A stretch of DNA of 64,000 nt from CAYZJV01 sp049310885 (GTDB taxonomy: Bacteria; Spirochaetota; Spirochaetia; Sphaerochaetales; Sphaerochaetaceae), in assembly GCF_049310885.1 (NCBI RefSeq), contig NZ_JBMDYO010000001.1:682001-746000 (forward strand), in the 5' to 3' direction. The notes beneath the pieces were generated by a model, which worked only from the letters and a program-made list of their open reading frames with translations, did not search any database and was not told the DNA's origin. Every line of letters begins with the position of its first letter. Positions within the stretch are counted from its first letter, which is position 1. This document shows positions 18,278 to 26,640 of the stretch, piece by piece. The position numbers and the translations under genes are program-made.

Positions 18278-19339
18278 ATGAGTAAATCTAAAGAGAACAA
18301 ATCAGAGATGGCTTTTTTTGAAAGATATCTGACTGTATGGGTATTGGTTTGTATGGGAATCGGTATATTGATAGGCGTATTCCTCCCTGGGATTCCCGAA
18401 TTTCTCTCCAGGTTCGAATATGCGAATGTCTCCATTCCCGTAGCTATTCTCATTTGGCTCATGATTTACCCTATGATGTTAAAAGTAAATTTCAACAGTA
18501 TTAAGAAAGTAGGAGAAAACCCCAAAGGGCTGGTGGTAACTTGGGTAACCAATTGGCTCCTCAAGCCATTCACTATGTATGCAATCGCTATTTTCTTTTT
18601 CTATGTAGTATACCAATCGCTTATCCCCAGGGAACTCGCACGCCAGTACCTTGCTGGAGCTGTTCTGCTTGGCGCTGCCCCCTGTACGGCGATGGTATTC
18701 GTTTGGAGCCATCTCACAAAGGGTAACCCCGCCTACACCTTGGTACAGGTTGCTACAAACGATTTGATTATTCTAGCAGCTTTCGTACCAATCGTGGGAT
18801 TATTACTGGGAATCAGCGGCATATCTATTCCTTGGATGACACTATTTCTCTCCGTAGTCCTTTTCGTGGTCATTCCATTAGGAGCTGGCTGGCTCTCCCG
18901 TGTGATCATCACAAAAAATCGTGGCTTGGACTATTTCGAGAACACCTTCATCCCAAAATTCGGCAATGTGACCATTACTGGTCTCCTGCTTACCCTTATC
19001 ATCATCTTCTCATTCCAGGGTCAAATCATAGTAGACAATCCCCTGAACATCATACTGATCGCCATTCCTTTGGTGATTCAAACGTTCTTCATCTTCTTCG
19101 TTGCCTATTTTTGGGCGAAGGCTTGGAAACTGCCCCATGATATCGCAGCACCGGCTGGTATGATTGGAGCATCTAATTTTTTTGAACTCGCCGTAGCTGT
19201 TGCTATTTCCGTTTTTGGACTGAGCTCTGGAGCCACGATAGCAACGGTAGTTGGAGTCTTGGTAGAGGTTCCTGTAATGCTTACCCTCGTAAAGATAGCC
19301 AATAGGACCAAGTCATGGTTCCCTACAAAAACTACGTAA
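18278..19339 (+). CDS. acr3: Arsenite efflux permease, ACR3 family
   Basis: A 353-aa permease with about 10 membrane helices. Seen: LIWLMIYPMMLKVNF and the essential cysteine Cys136 in GAAPCTAMVFVWS, both signatures of ACR3. It exports arsenite using the proton-motive force. 18 bp after arsR1 and 13 bp before arsM, so one operon. Confidence 0.95.
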   Translation: MSKSKENKSEMAFFERYLTVWVLVCMGIGILIGVFLPGIPEFLSRFEYANVSIPVAILIWLMIYPMMLKVNFNSIKKVGENPKGLVVTWVTNWLLKPFTMYAIAIFFFYVVYQSLIPRELARQYLAGAVLLGAAPCTAMVFVWSHLTKGNPAYTLVQVATNDLIILAAFVPIVGLLLGISGISIPWMTLFLSVVLFVVIPLGAGWLSRVIITKNRGLDYFENTFIPKFGNVTITGLLLTLIIIFSFQGQIIVDNPLNIILIAIPLVIQTFFIFFVAYFWAKAWKLPHDIAAPAGMIGASNFFELAVAVAISVFGLSSGATIATVVGVLVEVPVMLTLVKIANRTKSWFPTKTT

Positions 19340-19352
19340 AGAGGAATAACGA

Positions 19353-20153
19353 ATGGGAAAACGAAATCATAGAGTAATTACCGACTATATAAAAAAGAAC
19401 TACGCCTCTATAGCACGGAAGGAGACACAGGGAAGTTGTTGTGGAGGGAACTCCTGTTGTGGAAACAAAGAGGTGGATATCGAACAGTTGTCAAAAACTC
19501 TCGGGTATGAACAAACTGATATGGACGATATCTCTAAAGATGCAAATCTGGGTCTTGGTTGCGGGAATCCCCTTTCTCATGCATCAATCAAGGAGGGAGA
19601 GGTAGTCCTTGATCTTGGAAGTGGTGGTGGATTCGATTGTTTCATTGCAAGAAGGAAAGTTGGAGAAAACGGTCGAGTCATTGGTGTGGACATGACCTCA
19701 GAGATGATTGACCTCGCAAGATCAAACGCTACTCGCTTAGGGTTCTCCAACGTAGAGTTCAGGGAGGGGCAAATCGAGAAACTTCCTGTAGCTGATGGGT
19801 CAATCGACGTGATAGTATCAAACTGTGTAATCAACCTTTCACTTGAAAAGCAACAAGTCTTTAATGAAGCTTTCAGGGTATTGAAACCCGGTGGACGGCT
19901 GGTAGTATCCGATGTGGTGGCGATCGCAGAGCTGCCCGAGACAATACAACAAGATATACGGCTAATCGCCGGATGTATCGCAGGAGCTGAACAGGCGAAA
20001 GTGATCGAACAGATGTTAACTAATTCCGGTTTTGTTCGCATTACTCTGGCTCCAAAAGAAACGAGTGAGGAAATCATATCCTCATGGGTACCAATGGATG
20101 ATATTAACCGCTATGTGGCTTCATTTATTATACAGGCGGTAAAACCAATCTGA
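19353..20153 (+). CDS. arsM: Arsenite S-adenosylmethionine methyltransferase
   Basis: A 266-aa SAM-dependent methyltransferase. Seen: an N-terminal CC...CC cluster (29, 30, 35, 36), LGLGCGNP with Cys70, the SAM motif DLGSGGGFDC at 87-96, Cys158 in VSNCVINLS and Cys208 in AGCIAGA. Cys70, Cys158 and Cys208 correspond to the three As(III)-binding cysteines of ArsM. It converts As(III) to methylated trivalent species in the cytoplasm. Methylated As(III) is more toxic, so an exporter or a volatile end product is needed, see the permease at 21.7 kb. Confidence 0.95.
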   Translation: MGKRNHRVITDYIKKNYASIARKETQGSCCGGNSCCGNKEVDIEQLSKTLGYEQTDMDDISKDANLGLGCGNPLSHASIKEGEVVLDLGSGGGFDCFIARRKVGENGRVIGVDMTSEMIDLARSNATRLGFSNVEFREGQIEKLPVADGSIDVIVSNCVINLSLEKQQVFNEAFRVLKPGGRLVVSDVVAIAELPETIQQDIRLIAGCIAGAEQAKVIEQMLTNSGFVRITLAPKETSEEIISSWVPMDDINRYVASFIIQAVKPI

Positions 20154-20195
20154 TCAACCGCTTCCTGTTGAAGGAAAAGGATGGAGGGTTACTAG

Positions 20196-20621
20196 GTGGA
20201 TAGAAAAAGCATTGCCCCTTGTGGGGTGATTTGTGACCTCTGCCTCGGATTCCAACGGGACAAGAATCGCTGTGTAGGATGTAATGCCGAAGGTGAAAAA
20301 GTTAATCATTGCAATGTCTGTACGATAAAATATTGCCCTGAAAAGGAAGGAATTTCTGAAAGGCTTTGTATTGCATGCAGTAAATTCCCTTGCAAGAGGA
20401 TTCGTGACTTGGAAAAGCGCTACGCAACCAAGTATGGCGAAAGTCCTATCGGGAATATGCAAAGAGTAGAATCTGTAGGAATGGAGCAATTCCTAGAGGA
20501 ACAAGAGGGGTTATGGCGTTGCAATGCGTGCGGAAATCTCGTTTGTGTGCATAGAGAGGTGTGTCTTCACTGCGGAGCCCCCAGGACCTATTTTATAAGG
20601 TCTCCGATAACCACTCTTTAA
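20196..20621 (+). CDS. Cysteine-rich DUF3795-like protein
   Basis: A 141-aa protein with 16 cysteines. Seen: an opening IAPCGVICDLCLGF and repeated CxxC pairs (26/29, 39/42, 58/61), then a second CNACG/CLHCG zinc-ribbon-like region near the end. This is the pattern of DUF3795 proteins, of unknown function, probably metal-binding. The GTG start at 20196 has GGAGGG upstream. It follows arsM by 42 bp on the same strand, so it is likely under ArsR1 control. Its last 29 bases overlap the 3' end of arsC on the other strand. Confidence 0.78.
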   Translation: MDRKSIAPCGVICDLCLGFQRDKNRCVGCNAEGEKVNHCNVCTIKYCPEKEGISERLCIACSKFPCKRIRDLEKRYATKYGESPIGNMQRVESVGMEQFLEEQEGLWRCNACGNLVCVHREVCLHCGAPRTYFIRSPITTL

Positions 20622-21021
20622 CTCGTGTATGGATAGCATCACGTATGGGACGGATACCCACCAACTTTTCCTCATCTGTTCCTTGAATGGCGCTTGGATC
20701 GGGGAAGCCCCAATGTAAGCGCTGGTGCTTGCCGGGAAACATGGGGCAACGTTCGGCGCTACTTTCGTCACAGACCGTTACCACATAGTCGAAAGCTTCG
20801 TTGCGATCGATGTATTCTTTCGCGGGTTTGGCATAATGGCCTTCCATGGAAATGCCGATTTCTTCCATAGCCGCTACGACCAAAGGATTGAGTTTGCCTG
20901 CCTCAATACCACTGCTGTGGACGTCGAACCTTTCGGGGGCATAGTGCTTCACAAAGGCTTCACACATCTGGCTACGCCCTGAATTATGAATGCATACGAA
21001 CATAATCCTTCTCTTTTCCAT
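20593..21021 (-). CDS. arsC: Arsenate reductase, thioredoxin-coupled (LMW-PTP type)
   Basis: A 142-aa reductase of the B. subtilis/S. aureus ArsC type. Seen: the P-loop CIHNSGRS with nucleophile Cys10, resolving cysteines Cys84 and Cys92 (TVCDESSAERCP), and Asp108 in PDPS. Reduces As(V) to As(III) with electrons from thioredoxin. It is directly downstream of arsR2 (stop of arsR2 and start of arsC are adjacent). Confidence 0.96.
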   Translation of the reverse strand: MEKRRIMFVCIHNSGRSQMCEAFVKHYAPERFDVHSSGIEAGKLNPLVVAAMEEIGISMEGHYAKPAKEYIDRNEAFDYVVTVCDESSAERCPMFPGKHQRLHWGFPDPSAIQGTDEEKLVGIRPIRDAIHTRVKEWLSETL

Positions 21022-21375
21022 CTACCTATCCTCTTTGGATGAACACGAACATCCACTAGTAAAATGATTATGTTTGGCTACGGTTGGAACAGCCTCTTTG
21101 GGATTCACACAACGCATCATATCGAATACACATGGCATTACCAGTGTACAATTAACGCGAGTGCCTTCCTTATCCATATCGATAATACCGACTTGCTTAA
21201 GGAGGGCGAGGTGTTTTGAAGCAGCCGATTTATTCAACCCGAGCTGGGCTGCCAATTCGCAAACACACCATTGTTTTTCTCGCAATTCAGAGACCATTGC
21301 TAATCGCATAGGATGCCCCAACACTTTCAATAGTTTCGCGGTATCCTCGTACTGTTGTTCCTTGAGCTTGTCCAT
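21022..21375 (-). CDS. arsR: ArsR-family arsenic-responsive repressor 2
   Basis: A 117-aa winged-helix repressor. Seen: Cys37/Cys39 in WCVCELA, the canonical CVC metalloid site, the recognition helix LNKSAASKHLALL, and an extra CSC near the C-terminus. The chosen ATG at 21375 (MDKLKEQQ) has no ribosome site; the predicted transcription start falls on it, so it may be leaderless. A longer frame would run across the operator. It controls arsC and, across the divergent promoter, probably the redox protein and permease. Confidence 0.92.
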   Translation of the reverse strand: MDKLKEQQYEDTAKLLKVLGHPMRLAMVSELREKQWCVCELAAQLGLNKSAASKHLALLKQVGIIDMDKEGTRVNCTLVMPCVFDMMRCVNPKEAVPTVAKHNHFTSGCSCSSKEDR

Positions 21376-21381
21376 ATAACA

Positions 21382-21449
21382 AATGTTGCAAGAAATGGAA
21401 ACTTTGTCAATGAAAACCATTGACACCTTCGTCAATAGTTTCCAATAAT
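21382..21449. promoter_or_regulatory. Divergent arsR2 / redox-permease promoter and operator
   Basis: A perfect dyad, TGTCAATG-AAAAC-CATTGACA (21405-21425), whose two arms each contain a -35 box: TTGACA on plus (21420-21425) with AATAAT 18 bases on (21444-21449), and TTGACA on minus (21405-21410) with AACATT 17 bases on (21382-21387). Outer arms TGGAAACT (21396-21403) and AGTTTCCA (21437-21444) add a second dyad. A bound ArsR dimer would cover both -35 boxes. Confidence 0.6.
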
Positions 21450-21470
21450 GGAAACATAAGGAGTAAGGAT

Positions 21471-21710
21471 ATGGTTATTCAAATTCTTGGAACAGGTTGT
21501 CCGAAATGCAAAGCCCTCGAAGCAAATGCAAGACAAGCAGTCGAAGCTGGAGCAATAGAGGCAACAATCGAAAAGATCACTGACATTGATAAAATCATGG
21601 ACATGGGGGTCATGATTACCCCTGCATTGGCGATTGACGGCGTCGTGAAAAGTTCAGGAAAGCTGTTAAACAAGGACCAAATTCTTGACTACGCAAAGGG
21701 TATAAAATAG
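21471..21710 (+). CDS. Small thioredoxin-like redox protein (CPKC)
   Basis: A 79-aa thioredoxin-fold protein with the active site GCPKC (Cys10/Cys13) and ITPALAIDG with the cis-proline, as in the small 'redox-active disulfide protein 2' group. GGAG precedes the ATG at 21471. The permease GTG overlaps its stop by one base, so the two are translated together. In this place it could reduce ArsC or pass metalloid/thiol groups to the permease; that is inference. Confidence 0.85.
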   Translation: MVIQILGTGCPKCKALEANARQAVEAGAIEATIEKITDIDKIMDMGVMITPALAIDGVVKSSGKLLNKDQILDYAKGIK

Positions 21711-22897
21711 TGGCAATCAAGGAGCTTTCACCCAACCGGAAAATCCTGCTTATCGCAGGAATTTTTCTTGTAGTATTCTTTATCCCATTCACCCATCCCC
21801 GTGTGGCAGGTGCGATCCAAGAAGCGTTCCTCATGCTTGCCGACTATGCGCATGAGCATGTGTTGCTCTGTGTGGTGCCCGCCATGTTCATCGCTGGTGC
21901 AATCGTGGTATTCCTCAACCAACAGGCAGTGATGAAATATCTCGGTCCGAAGGCAAACAAGCTGGTGGCCTATTCAGTGGCTTCTGTATCGGGTGCGATC
22001 CTCGCGGTCTGTTCCTGTACGGTATTGCCTTTGTTCAAGGGAATCTATAAGAAGGGTGCGGGGCTGGGTCCAGCGGTTTCGTTCCTGTATTCGGGCCCGG
22101 CTATCAATATTCTAGCCATCGTGCTCTCCTACAAAGTGTTTGGATGGAAGCTTGGTCTCACCCGGATGATCGTATCCATCGTGTTCGCCTTCATTATCGG
22201 TCTGATCATGCAGGCAATCTTCCACAAGGAAGATGAGAAACGACTCGCTGACGAACGCCTGTTCCAGAACATGGGGGGACCCGAAGCCAGGTCATTGGGA
22301 CAGATGGTGCTGTTCATGATCTCGATAATCGGTATCCTGGTATTTCTCAACTGGGCACCCTCCAGCGGGGCGAGCTCGGGTTGGGACTTCATTTATCGCT
22401 CCAAGTATTGGATCACCGGTGCGTTCGGTCTTCTGCTCATCTATGCGATCGTCCGCTGGTTCACCAAGGATGAGTTGATCGAGTGGGGAGGAGCTACACG
22501 CGATTTTGCATTACAAATCCTTCCGCTGTTGTTCGGGGGGGTCCTCATTGCCGGATTTCTGCTAGGCAGGCCAGGACAAGAAGCGCTCATACCATCGGCA
22601 TGGGTAGCATCCCTCGTTGGAGGCAATTCGCTGTTCGCCAATTTTTTCGCTGCGATTAGCGGAGCGTTCATGTACTTCGCTACCCTAACTGAGATTCCCA
22701 TCGTACAAGGACTGCTTGGTGCTGGTATGGGTCAAGGTCCTGCGTTGGCACTCTTGCTTGCCGGTCCAAGTCTCTCATTGCCATCCATACTGGTCATCGG
22801 AGGAGAGTTGGGATTCAAAAAGACTGCAACCTATGTTGTGTTGGTGGTCGTATTCTCCACAATCGCGGGATTCTCCTACGGAATGATAGCAAACTGA
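21710..22897 (+). CDS. UPF0718/DUF318 permease, candidate organoarsenical exporter (ArsP-like)
   Basis: A 395-aa membrane protein of the predicted-permease family DUF318 (UPF0718), about 8-10 helices. Seen: a CSC motif at Cys101/Cys103 in ILAVCSCTVLPLFKG, Cys54, and a repeated half with GPALALLLAGPSLSLPS. ArsP, the MAs(III) efflux permease, belongs to this family; other members export Cu or Zn. The neighbourhood (ArsR2 control, ArsM, ArsC) favours arsenic. Start is GTG overlapping the stop of the redox gene. Confidence 0.82.
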   Translation: MAIKELSPNRKILLIAGIFLVVFFIPFTHPRVAGAIQEAFLMLADYAHEHVLLCVVPAMFIAGAIVVFLNQQAVMKYLGPKANKLVAYSVASVSGAILAVCSCTVLPLFKGIYKKGAGLGPAVSFLYSGPAINILAIVLSYKVFGWKLGLTRMIVSIVFAFIIGLIMQAIFHKEDEKRLADERLFQNMGGPEARSLGQMVLFMISIIGILVFLNWAPSSGASSGWDFIYRSKYWITGAFGLLLIYAIVRWFTKDELIEWGGATRDFALQILPLLFGGVLIAGFLLGRPGQEALIPSAWVASLVGGNSLFANFFAAISGAFMYFATLTEIPIVQGLLGAGMGQGPALALLLAGPSLSLPSILVIGGELGFKKTATYVVLVVVFSTIAGFSYGMIAN

Positions 22898-22994
22898 ATT
22901 TTTTTCGATAATGAAAGATAGAATAGGTATGCAAGTAAGCTTTCGTTTGGAAATTATACTGGAGTTACTGCAAGAACTGTAGTATCATAGTACC

Positions 22995-23012
22995 TGCGGT
23001 AGCGATACCGCA
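22995..23012. repeat. Small perfect hairpin in convergent gap
   Basis: TGCGGTA-GCGA-TACCGCA, a 7-bp stem with a GNRA-type tetraloop, placed just before the terminator at 23024. Confidence 0.5.
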
Positions 23013-23023
23013 TCCTTAGCCAT

Positions 23024-23067
23024 CCCCTTTGGAACCAACATAGCATGGTGATTCCAGAGGGGTTTTT
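23024..23067 (+). terminator. Terminator after the ArsP-like permease
   Basis: An 11-bp stem (23024-23034 with 23052-23062), 17-base loop and five T. It ends the arsenic block; the next gene reads in from the other side. Confidence 0.75.
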
Positions 23068-23073
23068 CATGGC

Positions 23074-23982
23074 TCAGGAACCTTCGAAACGACTCTTTCG
23101 GCTGGTGTAGACAGAAAACAGCACCATTGCTATCAGGGTAAAGATATATGGTATAGCTAAGATGAAATCGGCGGGGATGTTCCATGCACCTTGGGCATAG
23201 TTTGAAAAGGCATCGGCAAAACCGAATACCAGTGCAGCAAAGAACAAGCCAATAGGCTTTTTCTGTCCAAGGAAAATCACGACAAGGGCAATCCAACCCT
23301 TACCGCTGGTTATGTTAGGAACGAATGCACCTAGATTCAATGTAAGTACGGCTCCCGCTAGACCACAGGTAAAACCGGATATCAGAAATGCAAAAAAACG
23401 ATATCTTTGCGGTCGCATTCCCAATGACACCAGAGTCTGTTCATGCAAACCTGCTGCCCGCAATCGAAAACCAAACGGAGTCTTATAGAGAACCCATGTT
23501 GCAACAACCAACAATACCCAACTGCCATATACGAATATGTGGTGACCGATAAGGATATCACCAAGGATTGGTATCTGCTGTAGCTTTGGGATAACAAGAC
23601 GAGGCAATTTAGCAATATCCTCGAATACGATTACCCCCTTATTCCCGAATAGTCGGAATGCCAAGACTACGGTCAGACCAGAAGCGAATAGATTGGTTGC
23701 AAGACCGGTAATAAAAACATTCGATTTCAGATGCAAGGTTATGCTTCCCAACAGAGCTGCAAGTGCCATGGTACAAAGGATCCCCATAAACACACCAACA
23801 ATCATATTTTGAGAGTAGTAGGTGAAAACAATTGAGGTAAATGCACCGGTGAGCATGAGACCTTCTAATGCGATATTAAGCATGCCCGAGAGTTCGGTGA
23901 ACAACCCTCCCGTCGCTGCAAGGAGAAGTGGGGTCATGATTGCTACCGCACTATGCAAAACCGGTATGGCTACTGAGTTCAT
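23074..23982 (-). CDS. BMP-family ABC transporter, permease 2 (NupQ/YufQ type)
   Basis: A 302-aa inner-membrane protein with about 8 helices. Seen: GLFTELSGMLNIALEGLMLTGA and GGLAGAV-like SGFTCGLAGAVLTL, typical of the second permease of nucleoside/simple-sugar ABC systems. The start overlaps the permease 1 stop by ATGA. Last gene of the seven-gene operon. Confidence 0.9.
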   Translation of the reverse strand: MNSVAIPVLHSAVAIMTPLLLAATGGLFTELSGMLNIALEGLMLTGAFTSIVFTYYSQNMIVGVFMGILCTMALAALLGSITLHLKSNVFITGLATNLFASGLTVVLAFRLFGNKGVIVFEDIAKLPRLVIPKLQQIPILGDILIGHHIFVYGSWVLLVVATWVLYKTPFGFRLRAAGLHEQTLVSLGMRPQRYRFFAFLISGFTCGLAGAVLTLNLGAFVPNITSGKGWIALVVIFLGQKKPIGLFFAALVFGFADAFSNYAQGAWNIPADFILAIPYIFTLIAMVLFSVYTSRKSRFEGS

Positions 23983-25037
23983 ACAAGCCTCCTCTTCTTA
24001 CCGATTTGCTGGAGTACCGTACTTGTTACGAGAAAAAAGACAACAGACTGTACTATCGAGGCTATCTCGAAGGTTACATCGGAATGGAGCATGGCATTAC
24101 GTGCTCCGGATTCGATATAGGCAAAGAAGAGGGCAGCAGGGATGATAGCAGCTGGTCGATACTTGGCAATAAGAGCTACAGCAAGTCCGTTCCACCCCAT
24201 ACCAACCGAAAACTCCTTCATACATGCATAGTAGGTTCCGAATATGGCCATTCCTCCTCCGAGTCCATAGAAGGCTCCGCTGAGGAACATTGGCCAGACG
24301 CGATACCAGCGGGTCCGGATACCACCATAACGGGCAAATTGTGGATTTAATCCGAATAACCTCAACTCATAGCCACTCTTGGTCTTATAGAGATACCCAT
24401 AGACCAATATAACAGCTAGAACAGCGAAAAAGAGTGCTGCACTTAAATTCGAAGGCTCTAAAATACGCGAAAACCGGAATACTTCGGGGATTTTTCTTGT
24501 AGCAATAAGATTAGTGTCAGGATCCATGAATGGACCTGCTATGAGATAACTCACGATAAGCATAACGGCATTCGAAACTAGAAAAGATGTAATCAATTCA
24601 CTGGTATTCCACTTCATTCTCAGTACTCCAGAGAATCCTGCTAAGAGACCTCCAGTCACAGCTCCAAGAAAAAGTGCAATAACCGCTCCAAGAAATCCCC
24701 ACTGAGCCATTGCCAGCGCACTTATTGTCGCAACAAAAGCACCACTATACAATTGCCCCTCTCCACCTAAATTGAAACTCCCCGAACGCATCGCCAAGGA
24801 GACTCCTAAGCCTCCGAAGATCAAGGGAATGGCAGTATTAATCATATTTCCGAAGTAGTAGGTATTCTGCAATGGCCCTAAAAAAAAGTATCTTAAGGTT
24901 TTACCTGGCGTCTTGCTTAAAAGTAATGAAAGCACCACTAAGACCGATAGGGCGATGCCTATGATGAGTAGCGCTCCGATGGAACCTCTCAGAATCCCCA
25001 TTACGGGAAATTGTCTTTGCTCCTTTCGGTCACTCAT
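23979..25037 (-). CDS. BMP-family ABC transporter, permease 1 (NupP/YufP type)
   Basis: A 352-aa inner-membrane protein with about 10 helices. Seen: SFNLGGEGQLYSGAF, a hallmark of the first permease, and GWNGLAVALIAKYRPAA near residue 280. Overlaps the ATPase gene by 8 bases. Forms the channel with permease 2. Confidence 0.9.
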   Translation of the reverse strand: MSDRKEQRQFPVMGILRGSIGALLIIGIALSVLVVLSLLLSKTPGKTLRYFFLGPLQNTYYFGNMINTAIPLIFGGLGVSLAMRSGSFNLGGEGQLYSGAFVATISALAMAQWGFLGAVIALFLGAVTGGLLAGFSGVLRMKWNTSELITSFLVSNAVMLIVSYLIAGPFMDPDTNLIATRKIPEVFRFSRILEPSNLSAALFFAVLAVILVYGYLYKTKSGYELRLFGLNPQFARYGGIRTRWYRVWPMFLSGAFYGLGGGMAIFGTYYACMKEFSVGMGWNGLAVALIAKYRPAAIIPAALFFAYIESGARNAMLHSDVTFEIASIVQSVVFFLVTSTVLQQIGKKRRLV

Positions 25038-26571
25038 CCTGTGTCTCCTGTCGTTTCAATCCCAACATATAGGCACCCATTTCCTCTTTTGTGACACGTT
25101 CAAGCTCTTTACCCGAAATTGTTGCCACCACCGTCCCGCGGTAGAGTACAATAATGCGATCTGCCAATGCTAGAATCTCATCCAGATTGCTAGATATTAA
25201 AATCACAGCGGCACCATCGCTACGCAGTTTCACCATCCTTTCATATACAAATTTACTACTTGCGATATCAAGGCCCCATGTGGGTTCGCTGAAAACAATA
25301 TAATCCCTATACTGTTCAATTTCCCGGGCTAGTATCGCCTTCTGTATATTACCACCCGAGAGCGTACCAATCGGCATCCGTGCTTGTCCCTTGACACCAT
25401 AAGTCTGCATCAGACTACAAACCTGTTTTCCAATTTTCTTTCGGTTCATAAACCCGTAAGTACTGTAGCTCTTTCTGGAAGTGATAATGAGGTTATCGGC
25501 AACGGTTGCTTGCAAGGCGCTTCCCACCTGCAATCTGTCGGCAGGAACATAGGCTAATCCATCTTGTCTCAAGGCATGTGAATCTTTTCCTGTGATATTT
25601 TCCCCTCTATGGATTACCTTGCCCTTGGAGACGGGCAAAAAGCCTCCCAATACAGCTTCAAGAACGCCCAATCCATTGCCTCCGACTCCAGCAAACCCCA
25701 AGATCTCACCACCATGTGCAGTGAAAGAGACATCATTCAACAATGGTCGGTCTTGATTTCTTCGTACCACTGAAACATGCTCAAAAGATACTACCGGCTT
25801 GTGGGGCTTTCCAAAAGGAACCTTATCTATTGCGAGAGATACACTCTCACCCATCATCAGGCGGGAGATTTCTTTCTCATCAACGCTGTCGGTTGCAAAA
25901 TCCCCAACCATTCTTCCTTGCCTCATAATAGCGATACGATCTGAAATCGCTTTTATTTCATGAAGTTTATGAGTAATCAGAATCAACGAGGTTCCACCTG
26001 CAGCGAGTGCGCGTAAGGTTATGAACAATGAGTCGATCTCCTGTTCAGTCAATACTGCCGTGGGTTCATCGAGTATGAGGATATCCACATCGCGATAAAG
26101 CATCTTTATAATTTCAACCTGCTGTTTCTGCCCTACGGTAAGTCGTCCAACTGTTTTATTGGCATCTATGGAAAAATGGTGTTTCTCTATTACTGTAGCA
26201 ACTTCCTCTTCAGCCCGTCTCAAATCGTATGAAAGGCGGTGTTTGAGAGGTTCCCTACCCATGGTCACATTCTGTGCTACAGTGAATTCGTTTATCAACA
26301 TGAAATGTTGATGGACCATCCCGATACCCAACCGATTCGCTTCCAAAGGGGATGATATCGTCTCGGGACGCCCGAAGATAGAAATAACACCTGAATCGGG
26401 ACGTTCCAACCCATAGAGAACTTTCATCAGGGTAGTCTTACCTGCTCCATTCTCTCCTGCTAAACAGAGAATCTCTCCTCTATTGAGTATCAGGTCAACA
26501 CCATCGTTCGCACGAAGACCGGATTCGGGGTATATTTTTACAATGTTGCGCATCTCTACCGCGTGTTCCAT
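25030..26571 (-). CDS. BMP-family ABC transporter, tandem ATP-binding protein (NupO/YufO type)
   Basis: A 513-aa protein with two ABC domains. First domain: Walker A GENGAGKTT near 42, signature LTVGQKQQVEIIKML, Walker B ILILDEPTAVLTEQE. Second domain: degenerate Walker A (GVGGNGLGVLEAV), signature LSGGNIQKAILAREIE, and FSEPTWGLD in place of LDEPT. An inactive second site is normal in RbsA/MglA/YufO-like ATPases. The family imports nucleosides or simple sugars. Confidence 0.93.
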   Translation of the reverse strand: MEHAVEMRNIVKIYPESGLRANDGVDLILNRGEILCLAGENGAGKTTLMKVLYGLERPDSGVISIFGRPETISSPLEANRLGIGMVHQHFMLINEFTVAQNVTMGREPLKHRLSYDLRRAEEEVATVIEKHHFSIDANKTVGRLTVGQKQQVEIIKMLYRDVDILILDEPTAVLTEQEIDSLFITLRALAAGGTSLILITHKLHEIKAISDRIAIMRQGRMVGDFATDSVDEKEISRLMMGESVSLAIDKVPFGKPHKPVVSFEHVSVVRRNQDRPLLNDVSFTAHGGEILGFAGVGGNGLGVLEAVLGGFLPVSKGKVIHRGENITGKDSHALRQDGLAYVPADRLQVGSALQATVADNLIITSRKSYSTYGFMNRKKIGKQVCSLMQTYGVKGQARMPIGTLSGGNIQKAILAREIEQYRDYIVFSEPTWGLDIASSKFVYERMVKLRSDGAAVILISSNLDEILALADRIIVLYRGTVVATISGKELERVTKEEMGAYMLGLKRQETQDE

Positions 26572-26640
26572 CTTGTAAGAACTCCTTGAGTACAGGTTAC
26601 AGGGTCCTGAAACAGTCGCTTCCAGGACCCTTGAAACAAC

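Noticed and set aside
17741..22897. Arsenic block as an integrative element inserted at tRNA-Arg
   Set aside because: No integrase, no second copy of the tRNA 3' end near 22.9-23.1 kb, and base composition is like the flanks.
25030..26571. Degenerate second Walker A as a damaged gene
   Set aside because: Normal for tandem ATPases of this type.
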